Source: Zanthoxylum bungeanum (Eukaryota > Streptophyta > Magnoliopsida > Sapindales > Rutaceae). Taken from it: a stretch of 64,000 bases of DNA. Numbering within the stretch: the first letter of the stretch is position 1; each line of letters begins with the position of its first letter. Shown here piece after piece: positions 9,916 through 22,599 of the stretch. Both the position numbers and the translations under genes were made by a program. The notes under the pieces are model-generated. The model was not told the origin of the DNA and ran no database searches. It was given only the letters and a program-made list of their open reading frames with translations. The stretch covers positions 62,001-126,000 of the forward strand of contig SKCR01038152.1 of assembly GCA_019454045.1 (NCBI GenBank), given 5' to 3'.

Positions 9916-12844
9916 GTAAGTATTCTATGTGAGGATTTCCTTGAGTGGGATGTTTATGGGTTTATTTTAATTTGTGTAAATGAATCCAAAAATTGAACTA
10001 AGAGTCACGAAGAGAAGCAAATTAGAGTAATCCAAGACTGATTACAACCTTGAGTTTGAAAGAAATTACCCGGATTGGAGAAATTGGGGAATTGGGGAAG
10101 TTTCGGCAATTAACCTAGAAGTTTGGGAATTTTGGGGTTTCTTTATTGTGGTGAAATTCCATTATATTGAAATGTGAAAAGAATGCTTTGATTTTGATTT
10201 TCTGGTTTGTATTGATGAAATGATTCAAGTGTGTGCAAAGGCCATTATGGCCGAATTTGATGAAGATTATGGAGGCTTGGATTTGCATTATATATTTGTG
10301 TTTAAGATATAGTATGAAATATTAAAATGATTTTTAGAGCTGCTATGGCCGTATGTAAAACTGATGATGATTTCTAAATTTTATGCCTTTAAACTGCACG
10401 GTATTATGGTGTGTATGTTGATGATGTTATGCCTAAGATCACTTGAGAGTTTTCAAGAGGGGGGGACATAGGTTCCTTGGCCGAAAGTTAAAGGAGGGGT
10501 ATAACATTGTGTTTTGATTTTTGTTAAGCTTGAGAATAAAGATATATAGTGATGATTACATCTGGTGATAGTTTAAAATTTTCAAAGAAAGAATGACCTT
10601 TGGCCGATCCAAATAAGATAGAGGAATGTGTGTGTTACTGTTTTCTTTTGCTAGAAATGAAAACTTGGATTATGAGTGGTAATGTTAAATTGATGATTTA
10701 TTTTGATAAATGTCTTATGGCTGCTTGTGTGTAAGAAAGAGATGGGTGTGTGTGGAAGTGACTTTAACATTGCGAGTTGATAATGAAATAAGTACATAGA
10801 TGGTTAAATGGAAATGAATGCATAATTAAAATATATATATAAAATCTTGAATTTGCTTTTATTAATAGAGCGTATATGTATAGGTATAGGTAGTTTGTTG
10901 GATTACCTTATAAGCCGTTGATATCATTGGTCATGAAGGTAAGTTAAGGTTGGATTATGTAACGAGTAAGAAACATGCATAATGGAAGCATATAAGTATA
11001 TAATAAAGGATACATATATCATTAATTGGTAGGAATGCATTGGTGTATGTATGAGTATAAATGATATTTTGAGATAAGTATACATAAAGCATAATTAGGG
11101 AATGTGACAGCATTAGAAAAGCATATGCATATTTATATGACATAATTTTTAGAAGTTGAGAATGATTTTGAAATTCAAAGAGTTTTAACGGATAGTCTCA
11201 AATGCTTTTAAAAAAAAAAATGAAATGATTTTAAAGATTCAAAGTGTTTTTAAGAAAAAGTTTTCAGAAATTTTGAGCAAAGCGTACTTCAGAAAAGTGT
11301 TTTCTTCCAGATTTGAGATTTAAGTATAGTTTTATGTTTTCGGGGCATGAGGTAAAAACTCACCCCAGTATGTAACTTGAGATTTAGTTTGAATTGACGG
11401 ATATCTTATGGATTCGGGATTTGGGATTGACCTATCCCAGCTGTACACTAATTGGAATTGACGGATTTAGACACATGTGCACATGTGGAGGACTGGGGGG
11501 ACGCTCCTAGATCCTCAGCGCTCAGATGGTACATTCCTGGGCGGAGAGATGCGCTTCGGGCGGAGATGCGACTACGGGCGGAGATGCGCCTTCGGGCGGA
11601 GATGCGCCTACGGGCGGAGATTTGGTTTTCACAAAAAGGATTTCAGATTTCAGTTTTCAGTTTTCAGTTTTAAGTTTTCAGAAAAGAGTTTCAGAAAAGA
11701 ACTTAAAAAGACGGTTTTAAAAAGAAGTACAAGAAAAATAAAGATTTTCAGAAAGAGTTTTCAGTTTTCAGATTCCCAGTAAACAGTTTTCAGAAACAAG
11801 ATTTTAGAAATAGTTTCCAGAAACCAGAGATTCAAAGCATGATTTTAGAAAAATAAGTTTTATTAAGAGATTTTCAAACAGAGCTTCAGAAAGCAGTTTT
11901 CAGAAATGATTTTCAAAACGTATTTATTAAAGCATGGCATGATAAATGTAGAGTCTAATTCATAAGTTATGCATATAAATCATACATTCTGGTTATCATT
12001 TGAAAGCATATAGTCGGCATTATTACACAAAGACATGTTTGCATCAGTATGCATATATGATAATTTTTGTGTGTAGCATTTTCATGTAGAAGTAACATTT
12101 TGTAAAATACTAGTGCATGGTAGCATGATCTTATTTAAATGTATAGAGTTGTATGCTTAGAAAGAACATATTTTTAGAATGATAGAACATGATGAGATGA
12201 TAACATATGCATGTATGCATGGTTAGTGGTAGTGGATTAAATGTTTGACATGATTATTATTTTAGTATGACTGATTTGATGATATTTCAAGGTAATGAAA
12301 GAGAGAGAGCTATGATAAATACCTGAACCATAATAGTAAAGAGTATAGAAGGTAAGAATTGAGTAATTAGAGTAGCGCAGCAAAAACGTGAAGAGGCTTG
12401 ATATAGTAATTACGAATAGAGAAACTTAATGTTATGTTAAAGATGACTTTGAAGTATATAGTAAAACAGAAATTTAAAGTTTGTATGTAGTCAAATAAAA
12501 AGATCAGTAACAAGTGACATGTTTGTAAATGGATAAGAATTATATAGTGCTTCAAATTTCATGAATATTGTATAACCACATAGATAATTCAGGATAATCT
12601 AAAAACATGAATCAGGATTTAAGTATATATATGAATAGTAGAGAGATTGGTAGTAAGTAGTAATAATAAAAGTGAATAGGAGTAAATGGTTAATTCTGAT
12701 TTGGTGAATATTATATGGTTATGTTGACAGTTCAGGTTAATACTAGAATAAGATTCAGACTTCGTGTGTTAGTCACTCAAGGAATGAGCATAGTTACTTA
12801 CTGAGTCTTATGACTCACACCAAAACATTATTTGAGTTTTGCAG
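9916..12844 (+). other. Candidate LTR intron (T2)
   Basis: The donor GAGAG/GTAAGTATT follows the GA-rich leader, and the acceptor TTTGAGTTTTGCAG/GTTGG lies about 390 bp before the LTR end. T1 has a donor-like and acceptor-like pair in the same relative places (5735 and 4860, minus strand). Splicing is inferred from consensus and position only. Confidence 0.35.
11539..11620 (+). repeat. 18-bp GC-rich minisatellite, T2 copy 1
   Basis: Four full and one partial copy of GGGCGGAGATGCGCCTAC/TTC inside otherwise AT-rich sequence. Because 18 is divisible by three it opens all three forward frames, giving Arg/Ala/Glu- and Gly/Asp-rich translations that I do not consider real. Confidence 0.9.
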
Positions 12845-13227
12845 GTTGGTGACCTGATCGGTCGACCACGAATTTCAGAACTTGAGGAGCCGGATAGCAG
12901 CGTTGCAGTCAGCCAGTCACCAGGTCTTGGGAGTATCAGAGTCAAGTTGTAATAAGTCTAGTTGTAGAGAATTGAATTGTATAAAGTGTAGTTTGTAAAA
13001 GTTTTTGTTTATTCGTATTTTCAGGCATGGAGCCCAATTATATTTTGTCTTGAGTTGTTTATGTTAGTGATATATTGTGTCTGGGCCCTATAGGTTGTTA
13101 ATGGTGCTGGACTTGATCCAGGTTGCATGACTTTTAACAGAGGTCATGCCGGATTTTCGTCAGAGTTAGAGGCTTATGGAGTCAGGATTAGCCTGTCTCC
13201 TGCCGGTAGCATCCTGGCTTAGGCGGG

Positions 13228-16200
13228 ATGTGAAAAGAATGCTTTGATTTTGATTTTCTGGTTTGTATTGATGAAATGATTCAAGTGTGTGCAAAGGCCA
13301 TTATGGCCAAATTTGATGAAGATTATGGAGGCTTGGATTTGCATTATATATTTGTGTTTAAGATATAGTATGAAATATTAAAATGATTTTTAGAGCTGCT
13401 TTGGCCGTATGTAAAACTGATGATGATTTCTAAATTTTGTGCCTTTAAACTGCACGGTATTATGGTGTGTATGTTGATGATGTTATGCCTAAGATCACTT
13501 GAGAGTTTTCAAGAGGGGGGACATAGGTTCCTTGGCCGAAAGTTAAAGGAGGGGTATAACATTGTGTTTTGATTTTTTGTTAAGCTTGAGAATAAAGATA
13601 TATAGTGATGATTACATCTGGTGATAGTTTAAAATTTTCAAAGAAAGAATGACCTTTGGCCGATCCAAATAAGATAGAGGAATGTGTGTTACTGTTTTCT
13701 TTTGCTAGTAACGAAAACTTGGATTATGAGTGGTAATGTTAAATTGATGATTTATTTTGATAAATGTCTTATGGCTGCTTGTGTGTAAGAAAGAGATGGG
13801 TGTGTGTGGAAGTGACTTTAACATTGCGAGTTGAAAGAAATAAGTACATAGATGGTTAAATGGAAATGAATGCATAATTAAAATATATATTATAAAATCT
13901 TGAATTTGCTTTTATTAATAGAGCGTATATGTATAGGTATAGGTAGTTTGTTGGATTACCTTATAAGCCGTTGATATCATTGGTCATGAAGGTAAGTTAA
14001 GGTTGGATTATGTAAACGAGTAAGAAACATGCATAATGGAAGCATATAAGTATATAATAAAGGATACATATATCATTAATTGGTAGGAATGCATTGGTGT
14101 ATGTATGAGTATAAATGATATTTTGAGATAAGTATACATTAAAGCATAATTAGGGAATGTGACAGCATTAGAAAAGCATATGCATATTTATATGACATAA
14201 TTTTTAGAAGTTGAGAATGATTTTGAAATTCAAAGAGTTTTAACGGATAGTCTCAAATGCTTTTAAAAAAAAAATGAAATGATTTTAAAGATTCAAAGTG
14301 TTTTTAAGAAAAAGTTTTCAGAAATTTTTGAGCAAAGCGTACTTCAGAAAAGTGTTTTCTTCCAGATTTGAGATTTAAGTATAGTTTTATGTTTTCGGGG
14401 CATGAGGTAAAAACTCACCCCAGTATGTAACTTGAGATTTAGTTGGAATTGACGGATATCTTATGGATTCGGGATTTGACCCATCCCAGCTGTACACTAA
14501 TTGGAATTGACGGATTTAGACACATGTGCACATGTGGAGGACTGGGGGGACGCTCCTAGATCCTCAGCGCTCAGATGGTACATTCCTGGGCGGAGATGCG
14601 CCTTCGGGCGGAGATGCGCCTACGGGCGGAGATGCGCCTACGGGCGGAGATGCGCCTTCGGGCGGAGATGCGCCTACGGGCGAGATTTGGTTTTCACAAA
14701 AAGGATTTCAGATTTCAGTTTTCAGTTTTAAGTTTTCAGAAAAGAGTTTCAGAAAAGAACTTAAAAAGACGGTTTTAAAAAGAAGTACAAGAAAAATAAA
14801 GATTTTCAGAAAGAGTTTTCAGTTTTCAGATTCCCAGTAAACAGTTTTCAGAAACAAGATTTTAGAAATAGTTTCCAGAAACCAGAGATTCAAAGCATGA
14901 TTTTAGAAAGATAAGTTTTATTAAGAGATTTTCAAACAGAGCTTCAGAAAGCAGTTTTTCAGAAATGATTTTCAAAACGTATTTATTAAAGCATGGCATG
15001 ATAAATGTAGAGTCTAATTCATAAGTTATGCATATAAATCATACATTCTGGTTATCATTTGAAAGCATATAGTCGGCATTATTACACAAAGACATGTCTG
15101 CATCAGTATGCATATATGATAATTTTTGTGTGTAGCATTTTCATGTAGAAGTAACATTTTGTAAAATACTAGTGCATGGTAGCATGATCTTATTTAAATA
15201 TATAGAGTTGTATGCTTAGAAAGAACATATTGTAAGAATGATAGAACATGATGAGATGATAACATATGCATGTATGCATGGTTAGTGGTAGTGGATTAAA
15301 TGTTTGACATGATTATTATTTTAGTATGACTGATTTGATGATATTTCAAGGTAATGAAAGAGAGAGCTATGATAAATACCTGAACCAGAATAGTAAAGAG
15401 TATAGAAGGTAAAAATTGAGTAATTAGAGTAGCGCAGCAAAAACGTGAAGAGGCTTGATATAATAATTACGAATAGAGAAACTTAATGTTATGTTAAAGA
15501 TGACTTTGAAGTATATAGTAAAACAGAAATTTAAAGTTTGTATGTAGTCAAATAAAAAGATCAGTAACAAGTGACATGTTTGTAAATGGATAAGAATTAT
15601 ATAGTGCTTCAAATTTCATGAATATTGTATAACCACATAGATAATTCAGGATAATCTAAAAACATGAATCAGGATTTAAGTATATATATGAATAGTAGAG
15701 AGATTGGTAGTAAGTAGTAAATAATAAAAGTGAATAGGAGTAAATGGTAATTCTGATTTGGTGAATATTATATGGTTATGTTGACAGTTCAGGTTAATAC
15801 TAGAATAAGATTCAGACTTCGTGTGTTAGTCACTCAAGGAATGAGCATAGTTACTTACTGAGTCTTATGACTCACACCACAACAGTATTTGAGTTTTGCA
15901 GGTTGGTGACCTGATCGGTCGACCACAGATTTCAGAACTTGAGGAGCCGGATAGCAGCGTTGCAGTCAGCCAGTCACCAGGTCTTGGGAGTATCAGAGTC
16001 AAGTTGTAATAAGTCTAGTTGTAGAGAATTGAATTGTATAAAGTGTAGTTTGTAAAAGTTTTTGTTTATTCGTATTTTCAGGCATGGAGCCCAATTATAT
16101 TTTGTCTTGAGTTGTTTATGTTAGTGATATATTGTGTCTGGGCCCTATAGGTTGTTAATGGTGCTGGACTTGATCCAGGTTGCATGACTTTTAGCAGAGG

Positions 16201-16292
16201 TCATGCCGGATTTTCGTCAGAGTTAGAGGCTTATGGAGTCAGGATTAGCCTGTCTCCTGCCGGTAGCATCCTGGCTTAGGCGGGATGTTACA
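13228..16292 (+). repeat. T2 LTR copy 2, 5'-truncated (3065 bp)
   Basis: Nearly identical to 10172-13231 with scattered substitutions and small indels. It ends in the complete GGGATGTTACA terminus and is followed by the ACTTT duplication. The acceptor-like site ends at 15901. Confidence 0.85.
14588..14685 (+). repeat. 18-bp GC-rich minisatellite, T2 copy 2
   Basis: Five full units of GGGCGGAGATGCGCCTAC/TTC; copy 1 has four with a different order of the CTAC and CTTC variants. This shows unit gain, loss or conversion since the two LTRs were made. Confidence 0.9.
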
Positions 16293-16297
16293 ACTTT

Positions 16298-17231
16298 AGA
16301 CTGATCAATCTTCCAAATTCCTGGGTGAACTTTTGTCAAATCTCTTATAGTCTTCTATGTTTATAAGAAAAGTTCTATCAAAATAACTCATTTATTTAGT
16401 GTCATCGAAGGTTATTAAAGGTGAGATAATTCAAGGTTTTATCTTCATCAAATTTACTAGGAATAAAGTAACTAACTGTTTCTACTTCTTATTTGGGAAT
16501 CAAAGTCGGAATGTGGGTATCTGGAACCTTCCTTTTTGTCATCTAGATCCAATGGAGCTCTCAAGACTACCCTGAATTTCTTACTTCTATTGTCTCCCTA
16601 GCTACTTTTCGTTACTCGGGAAGTTCACTATTTATGAGAGGATTTCGAAGTCTATTGGATTACTTGGAAGGATTTCTTGATCTTGCTAGGCAACTCTAAT
16701 ACTTGTTGTGGCTTTCATTTCTCTCTTTTACTGCTATGGATTCTAGTGTTTTGTTTGCTACTCTAATTTTTTTTTTATGTCCTCTATCTTGTCTTACTTC
16801 TCTTCTAGCTTTATATTTCCTTTCTATTTTCCTGGATGGATATCCTTAGGCTGTTCTATGTCTTCTATCTCTATACATCTATGTCTCTAACTGGTTTAAT
16901 CTTCTAGGTATCTTTTCTTCCAGTCTCTTTTTTTCTCTTTCGCTCTCTCGGATAACTTTCCTTAGATCTTACTTATCTGGTTCATTAGCTTATATCAGAA
17001 AGTAATCTAAGATGATTATGGAATGGTCCTTAACTAGAATAAGAAAAGGAATGCAAATAGCTGGGAATATTTACTAACCTGTCTGTGAAGCTTTCAGGAC
17101 GTGCTTGAGGATCGGATACTGGAGAGGTAGTGCCTCATATACGGGTATCCCGGACTTACTACGTATACAAGACCCCAGCACTCTACCCACTACAGTCACT
17201 GACTCCCAAGACCATGCTCCGATACCATCTT
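16298..17231 (-). mobile_element. T1 interior, right part (5' leader side)
   Basis: Continuation of T1 after the T2 insertion, ending at the primer site next to the LTR at 17232. Like the left part it is T/C-rich on plus and has no recognisable coding sequence. Near the primer site the base composition becomes balanced. Confidence 0.6.
17216..17227 (-). other. Primer binding site of T1 (initiator tRNA-Met type)
   Basis: On the minus strand TGGTATCGGAGC lies four bases after the LTR end. It differs by one base from the usual TGGTATCAGAGC, complementary to initiator tRNA-Met, the usual primer of Tekay/Del elements. Confidence 0.75.
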
Positions 17232-18110
17232 TGTAACATCCATGATCTGGGAGATGTTACCGGCAGGGGATGGCTATACTATCCCAATTAGCCTTTGACT
17301 ATCTAACAGTATTCTAAACCATTCGGATGCAATATTACGCATGCAAATCATTACTCAACTGCACAATATAAATACTTTTATTTTTAATAACTGAATGTTC
17401 ATAATATCGTTTTCTTACAATTTTTTTTTATGATTATCAATACAGACTAATATGATACTAATAATGCATACAACTACTTTAACTTGAACTGAACTCTTAT
17501 GTTTGTGACTTAATACTGGTGGACTCCATCCCTAATGACTCCATCGGTATCCGTCCTCCCGAGCTTGTTCTCATGAAATACCTATAAAACAGATAAAACT
17601 AGAGGGGGTTAGATCGTCATATGACCTAAGTGAGTGGACTAAAAATTGGAAACTGATAAAAATCTTTTAGCTTTAAAAAACATGTTTCAAAACCTTTACA
17701 TGAAAAATATGTTTCTGAAAAATTCATCTTTCTGGAAACTGTCCTTAAAACTCTGGTTCCTGAAAACTCTTTACTAAAACCTAATTTCTGAAATCTGACT
17801 ACTGAAAATCTGAAAGCTTTATACTGGAGATCTGAAAAATTAAAAATTGTTTATTAAAAACTTATTTATGAAATATGTATATTGAAAACTGAAATGCTTG
17901 ATGCCCATGACAACAGCTCAACCGCGCCATTTCAAAAAAAAACTTATGGTACTCGATGCCAAGGATAACAGCTCGACTGCGACATCTCAGAGGCTGGTGG
18001 TGCCCTACGTCCAGAACAACAGTTCAACTGGCAACATAGAGCTCTTCACATAGGACAACAGCTCAACTGGCAGTGTAGCCACCACTAGGGACCAGCTCAA
18101 CTGGCAGTGT
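17232..18110 (-). repeat. 5' LTR of T1, first piece
   Basis: Starts TGTAACATCC and matches 4509-5330 of the other T1 LTR, with an expanded minisatellite at 17886-18110. At 18110 it switches to the E3 LTR. The LTR resumes at 46032, but about 330 bp present in the left LTR is missing, so the E3 junction was altered by a deletion. Confidence 0.8.
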
Positions 18111-18497
18111 ATCCAGAGCGAAGCTGTTTTCCGTACCATCGGTAAAACACAACCTCCTATTACACTTGCATGAGTATCCTATACCCAATATATGAGAACT
18201 ATGCCGTTATGATCTCACATAACACGCACAAGTGTAATACTAGTCTATTCCGCATTATCGATGTCCAGTCTCGATAATACTACGACTAGGGATATTTAAT
18301 GATTAATCCTTCGTGGACTGATACTGTCTCATATCATCTCAATCCAGGAACTAATCATAGGGACCTCATATCATTTATACATCTAGGTGATCTAATCACA
18401 AATGATTAGAGTGCAATTTCTTTGTCACATAGTTAATTTGCACAACAACACCATGATCTGTACAAATAGTGACACTATGGGTCATAATTGTCCAACA
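18111..18497 (-). repeat. 3' LTR of E3, truncated (387 bp)
   Basis: Contains only the U3 end of the copia LTR (plus strand ends TTGTCCAACA). The family LTR is about 2.05 kb, so some 1.65 kb is missing on the left. Next to it is CCCCCATTTGG, the minus-strand polypurine tract. Confidence 0.8.
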
Positions 18498-19024
18498 ATC
18501 CCCCATTTGGCCTATAGCTAGTCACTCGAGTGTCTTACACCCGAACTTTGTACGGTTTGCTCAAACTGCTGAGGAAAGGCTTTCGTCAGCGGATTTGCTT
18601 GATTATCATCTGATACGATTTATTCGATCATCACATCGCCACGATGAATGATCCGAACGAATCAGATGAATAGATGAAGTATATATCTGGATCATTGATG
18701 AGACCGTTAATTCTTTAGCCTGTACTGACGACTAGCTCAGGTGCTAACAAAACTATATCTAATCTAATTAGATTTATTATTGACCCAAATGGCTTCTATT
18801 GCTGCCTCAGCTGCAGTAATAACCCGCATTTGTTGTTTATTTGGTAACAGTATCTTGCTTGGAAGATTTCCGGCTCACTATTCCGATATTCAAATTGTAT
18901 AGTACCGTTGTTGCGACTTATAGTCATTTTTATCAGTTGGGAAACTTGCAGCAGTGATCCCAGTCACTTCAAGTTCTCCATCTCCATAGTTTAAGACAGC
19001 ATCCTTAGTTCTCTAAGATACTAA
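18498..19024 (-). pseudogene. E3 copia pol, RNase H end (broken)
   Basis: Minus-strand translation shows ITAAEAAIEAIW near 18800, matching the copia RNase H block AAEAAKEAIW. It is followed by the C-terminal tail, which ends shortly before the polypurine tract. Several stops and frame changes are present. The sequence is cut at 19024 by E2 and continues at 28480, where the next pol part matches E1 in order. Role in an intact element: degrade the RNA strand during reverse transcription. This copy cannot make it. Confidence 0.65.
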
Positions 19025-21088
19025 TGTTGGTTATTATCTAGGTCCCAAGATCAAACAAGCAATGAAAACATTGTGTGAACACATCAACGGAGATAGCGGA
19101 ATACTCACATCGATCGGTTGAGTCGATTTGGAGACGAATGAAGCTCAAATGGGCACTGCCATTCACGCCCACTGCATCAGTCCACTGCCTCCAAAAATAG
19201 ATTTTGAGTTAAGAAACGAAGCTCCAAGCCTCGTCTAACGGATCCCGGCTCATTGGTGAACCTCCCTACCACCTTCGCAAGACTCGTAAGTGTGCTAGCA
19301 CTTGATTTTTCACCATGAAAAACCACTCTTGGCTTCCCTTGTTCACGACATTATTGGCTTCAAAAACCAGTCCACTTTTCAGTTTGGGCGTGAGGTTTTG
19401 GAGAGAAATGATAGAGATGAAAGATGTGTGTTAAGTTTTTGCATTTGAATTTCAAGTATATCTTATACACTTTAGTGAATTTCAAATGAATTTCACTTGC
19501 ATTTACCTTTAATTTGAATTTAAAAGTCAAACAATAAAGGCAAACACTATGCACATCATGTCCATCACTATTCACATCAACTTTATTAAAGTGACATGTG
19601 TCATTCACATCACTCAAAGTGACATTGATTTGACGCTTGATGCGACTAATGATTTGACGCTTGATGTGACTTGCGTCGCCGCACTCGAATTCGAAATACG
19701 AATGCGCTCACAATCACACTCGGGCTCGGGTTCGCTAATTCCAAATTAACGAACTTTTCCGTCGCGTCGTAATTAATGATTACGCCTAGCGAAATCACTA
19801 TTCACGTCGCTAACGAATTAATTCTAAATTAATTCGTTCGCCCGAATTAAAATCTAATTTTAATTCTGCGTCGAAATATAATTTCATTTAATATCGAATA
19901 TATTAATTTACCGATTAATTCCAAATTAATCGTTATCTCTCTCTAGACGATATTTTATCCTAGATAAAATATCTTCGTAATTAATCCTAGATTAATTTTC
20001 TCTCTCTTCTATTATAATCCCAGATTATTCAAGAGTGCGAGTTGTGCGTCATCGGTGGATTATCGGGAAGCGACCCATGAGATCCCCGGATAAGTTGGCA
20101 GTAAATATGGTCGTCGGAGTATCCGAATCACGTACGTAACAAGTACTACGTTCTACCGATTTACGAGACAAGGTCGACTCCTAGCAAAGCACCAAGTCTA
20201 CCCAATTCTCCGGACATATCCATTTAAGAATATTAAAGATCTGTATCAAGCTAGTATACCAATGTATTGTGCGTATCGGCCCAGTATCGGATAGTCACGT
20301 GCTAGGGCTGGGGCTGGATAAGTGTCTACCCCATCCGAAGCACATATCGGATATCTGGTAACATAGTCTCTATAATCGGATATTCATGACCTGGTCACAA
20401 TATCCCGATTGGTTGCGCAACACTCAAGAGCACTAGTACCGTATCCTGCGTGACATCATCTCCAATATGACTGAAGTGATACTTCCGTCTTGACATCACA
20501 CCCAATACACTACAACTATCTGATAAACCCAGAAGTGGTGTACGCAGAACCGGTTAAAGCCCTGTACCACCAAGACCAAAGTCTACCGATTATCGCAAGT
20601 ATTAGCGATGCAAGTCTCAGGTTAAGACTATACACACCTACCTTGATTTCGGCCTCCCATAGACACATAGTCATAATACCAATGGGATTCCGAGGGGTCT
20701 ATCCAGAGCGAAGCTGTTTCCCGTACCATCGGTGAAACACGACCTCCTATCGCACTTGCATAAGTATCCAATACTTATATATATGAGAACTATGCTGTTG
20801 TGCCCTCACAACGCGCACAAGTGCAATACTAGCCTATTCCGCATTATCGATGTCCAGTCTCGATAATACTCCGGCTAGGGATATTTAATGATTAATCCTT
20901 CGGGGACTGATACTGTCTCATATCATTCTCAGTCCAGGAACTAATCATAGGGACCTCTCTTCATTTATATATCTATGGTGATCTAATCACAAATGATGAG
21001 AGTGCAATTTCCTTGTCACATAGTTAATTTGCTACAACAACACAATGATCTGTGCAAATAGTGACGCTATGGGTCATTTTGTCCAACA
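19025..21088 (-). repeat. 3' LTR of E2 (2064 bp)
   Basis: Plus strand starts TGTTGGTTATTATC and ends TGTCCAACA. It matches the other E2 LTR closely; that copy lacks about 70 bp present here near 19750-19850. Contains the palindrome array (19813-20040) and a donor-like GTGAGTATTCCGC near the U5 end (19108, minus). Confidence 0.88.
19813..20040 (-). repeat. Triplet-spaced palindrome array, E2 3' LTR
   Basis: Consecutive perfect or near-perfect palindromes with three-base centres CTA or CCA on plus (TAG or TGG in sense). Examples are GAATTAATT-CTA-AATTAATTC, GATTAATT-CCA-AATTAATC and ATTAATC-CTA-GATTAAT. The same array is in all E-family LTRs. Confidence 0.85.
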
Positions 21089-21640
21089 ATCTCCCACTTG
21101 GCACATAGCCAGTCACTCAAGTGTCCCACACCCGAACTATGTACGGTTCGCTCAAATTGCTGAGGAAAGGTTTTCATCAGCGGATTTGTTTGATTTATCG
21201 TTTGACGCGATTTATACGATCATCACATCGCCACGATGTATGATCCGAACGAATCAGATGATATAGAAGTATATATCTGGATCGTCGATGAGACCTTCAA
21301 TTCCTTAGCTTGTGCTGACGCCTAGCTCAGCTGCTGAAAGAACTATATCTAATCTAATTAGATTTATTTTCGATTCAAAAAGACTTCTATTGCTGCCTCA
21401 GCTGCAGCAATAATCTGCATTTGTCGTTTATTCGGCAACAGTTATCTTGCTCGGAAGATTTCCAGCTCACGTCCCAGTTCAAACTTTATAGTACTCAGTA
21501 TATTTAATTGTTTGGAAACTTGCAGCGGTGATCCCAGTCACTTCAAGTTCTCCTTCTCCATAGTTCAAGACAACATCTTTAGTTCTCTCAAATACTAACA
21601 GATGTTCTTAATGTTCAATCCAGTGACTATCACTTGGATT
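21089..21640 (-). pseudogene. E2 copia RNase H remnant
   Basis: Next to the LTR is the polypurine tract (AAGTGGGAGATT on minus). Beyond it is the C-terminal pol tail, and around 21395-21440 the minus strand encodes the AAEAA block of copia RNase H. Frames shift and stop repeatedly. The order matches E1 at 42590-43136. Confidence 0.6.
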
Positions 21641-21879
21641 GACCTGATCGTGACTCCATATGCTCGAAGCGTATGAGACACCCTATCAAGTACATTTTAA
21701 ATGTACAATTTCCCAGAGAGTGTTAACAACTCCAAATCTATCCCAGTAGATCTTTATTCCTTGAATAAAGGTTGTTACTCCCCAGAATTCTACGGAGAAT
21801 TTCTATGAAAGCCAAGCTTCAACAATTGCTTTATGAGAATTTAACTGTCAGTGCTCTCCCACTAACCTCCTTATATACA

Positions 21880-22300
21880 CAAGAATTATTTCGTTTTGAG
21901 TCAAATCATAAATCATTATGATTATTTCAAAACGACAGTTCCAAGAACCTTATTCTTACTTCAATCCAAACATGGATCGAATAACCCGCAAACCTTGTTT
22001 GTCGGTTATACAAAATCGTCAGGATGTTGTAAGCATCCTCGAAAAGGTTTCCTTTTCAGGAAAGCAATTTTGATCTGCAACTGACATATTCATAATGAAA
22101 TATGCAGTTATCAACAAGCATCTTCAAAATGGATTTACCATGGCAACAGGTAAAAGGTTGAACCGTTATTAACACAATGTTGATAACGATACCTTTCCGT
22201 CAAAAGCCCAACTTTGTACGTTGGTATGTTGCCTTCCATGTATGTCTTCCTTGAAGACGTTTAAAGTACCAATAGGCACAATGGCTTGTGGTACAACAAC
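21880..22300 (-). pseudogene. E2 copia reverse transcriptase remnant
   Basis: Minus-strand sequence matches the RT region of E1 (41880-42400) and E3 (28770-29190) base by base with scattered changes. It covers the part upstream of the YVDD region in which copia elements read ARLVAKGY...VDYNE. It is broken by stops and frameshifts. An intact version would copy element RNA into DNA in the cytoplasmic particle. Confidence 0.6.
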
Positions 22301-22599
22301 TAGTATCCAAAATAGTTGTGATACATGGAATCCATTTCGGATTCATGGCACGCATCTTTGCCATAACAGAGAGTTGATACCTCGTATCACTTCCTCAAAA
22401 CATAGTCGATGGATATACCTTCATAAGATTGACATCTTTATGAGGTTAGATCAGAAACCCATACCCTAGGTTTTTTTCTGACTCTATCCGATCTACGAAG
22501 TTCTTGTGTATTTGAAGATTAATGGTACAGATTCATCATAGATGAACTATTTGTGTTCCATTAAGGACTTCGTGCCTTGAACAGTTACTTACTCCGATT

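Larger units (their letters stand above)
9345..13231 (+). repeat. T2 LTR copy 1 (about 3.9 kb)
   Basis: It holds, in order: a TA-repeat near 9586, a ten-G run near 9620, a long GA-rich tract (9700-9915), a GAGAGGTAAGTATT donor-like site (9916), the conserved block GAGGTAAAAACTCACCCCAG (about 11349), the palindrome ACATGTGCACATGT (11473-11486), an 18-bp minisatellite (11539-11620) and an acceptor-like GAGTTTTGCAG (ends 12844). It lacks the last few bases (TACA) because of the junction with copy 2. Confidence 0.8.
9345..16292 (+). mobile_element. T2: Tekay/Del-like element reduced to one LTR plus a truncated LTR
   Basis: The element starts TGTAACATCCCGG and ends GGCGGGATGTTACA. It is flanked by the perfect 5-bp duplication ACTTT (9340-9344 and 16293-16297), so the whole span is a single insertion into T1. 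Inside are a full LTR (9345 to about 13231) and a second copy lacking its first 0.83 kb (13228-16292). The copies are about 3.06 kb apart and nearly identical. No interior, primer site or coding region is left. Either the interior and the start of the 3' LTR were deleted, or an LTR was tandemly duplicated; the junction shares ATGT on both sides. Confidence 0.85.

Noticed and set aside
11452..11782. Overlapping frames with RAEMRL, GGDAPT or GRRCAYG repeats (and 14501-14840)
   Set aside because: All three forward frames are open because an 18-bp minisatellite has no stop codon. The repeat number differs between the two LTR copies.
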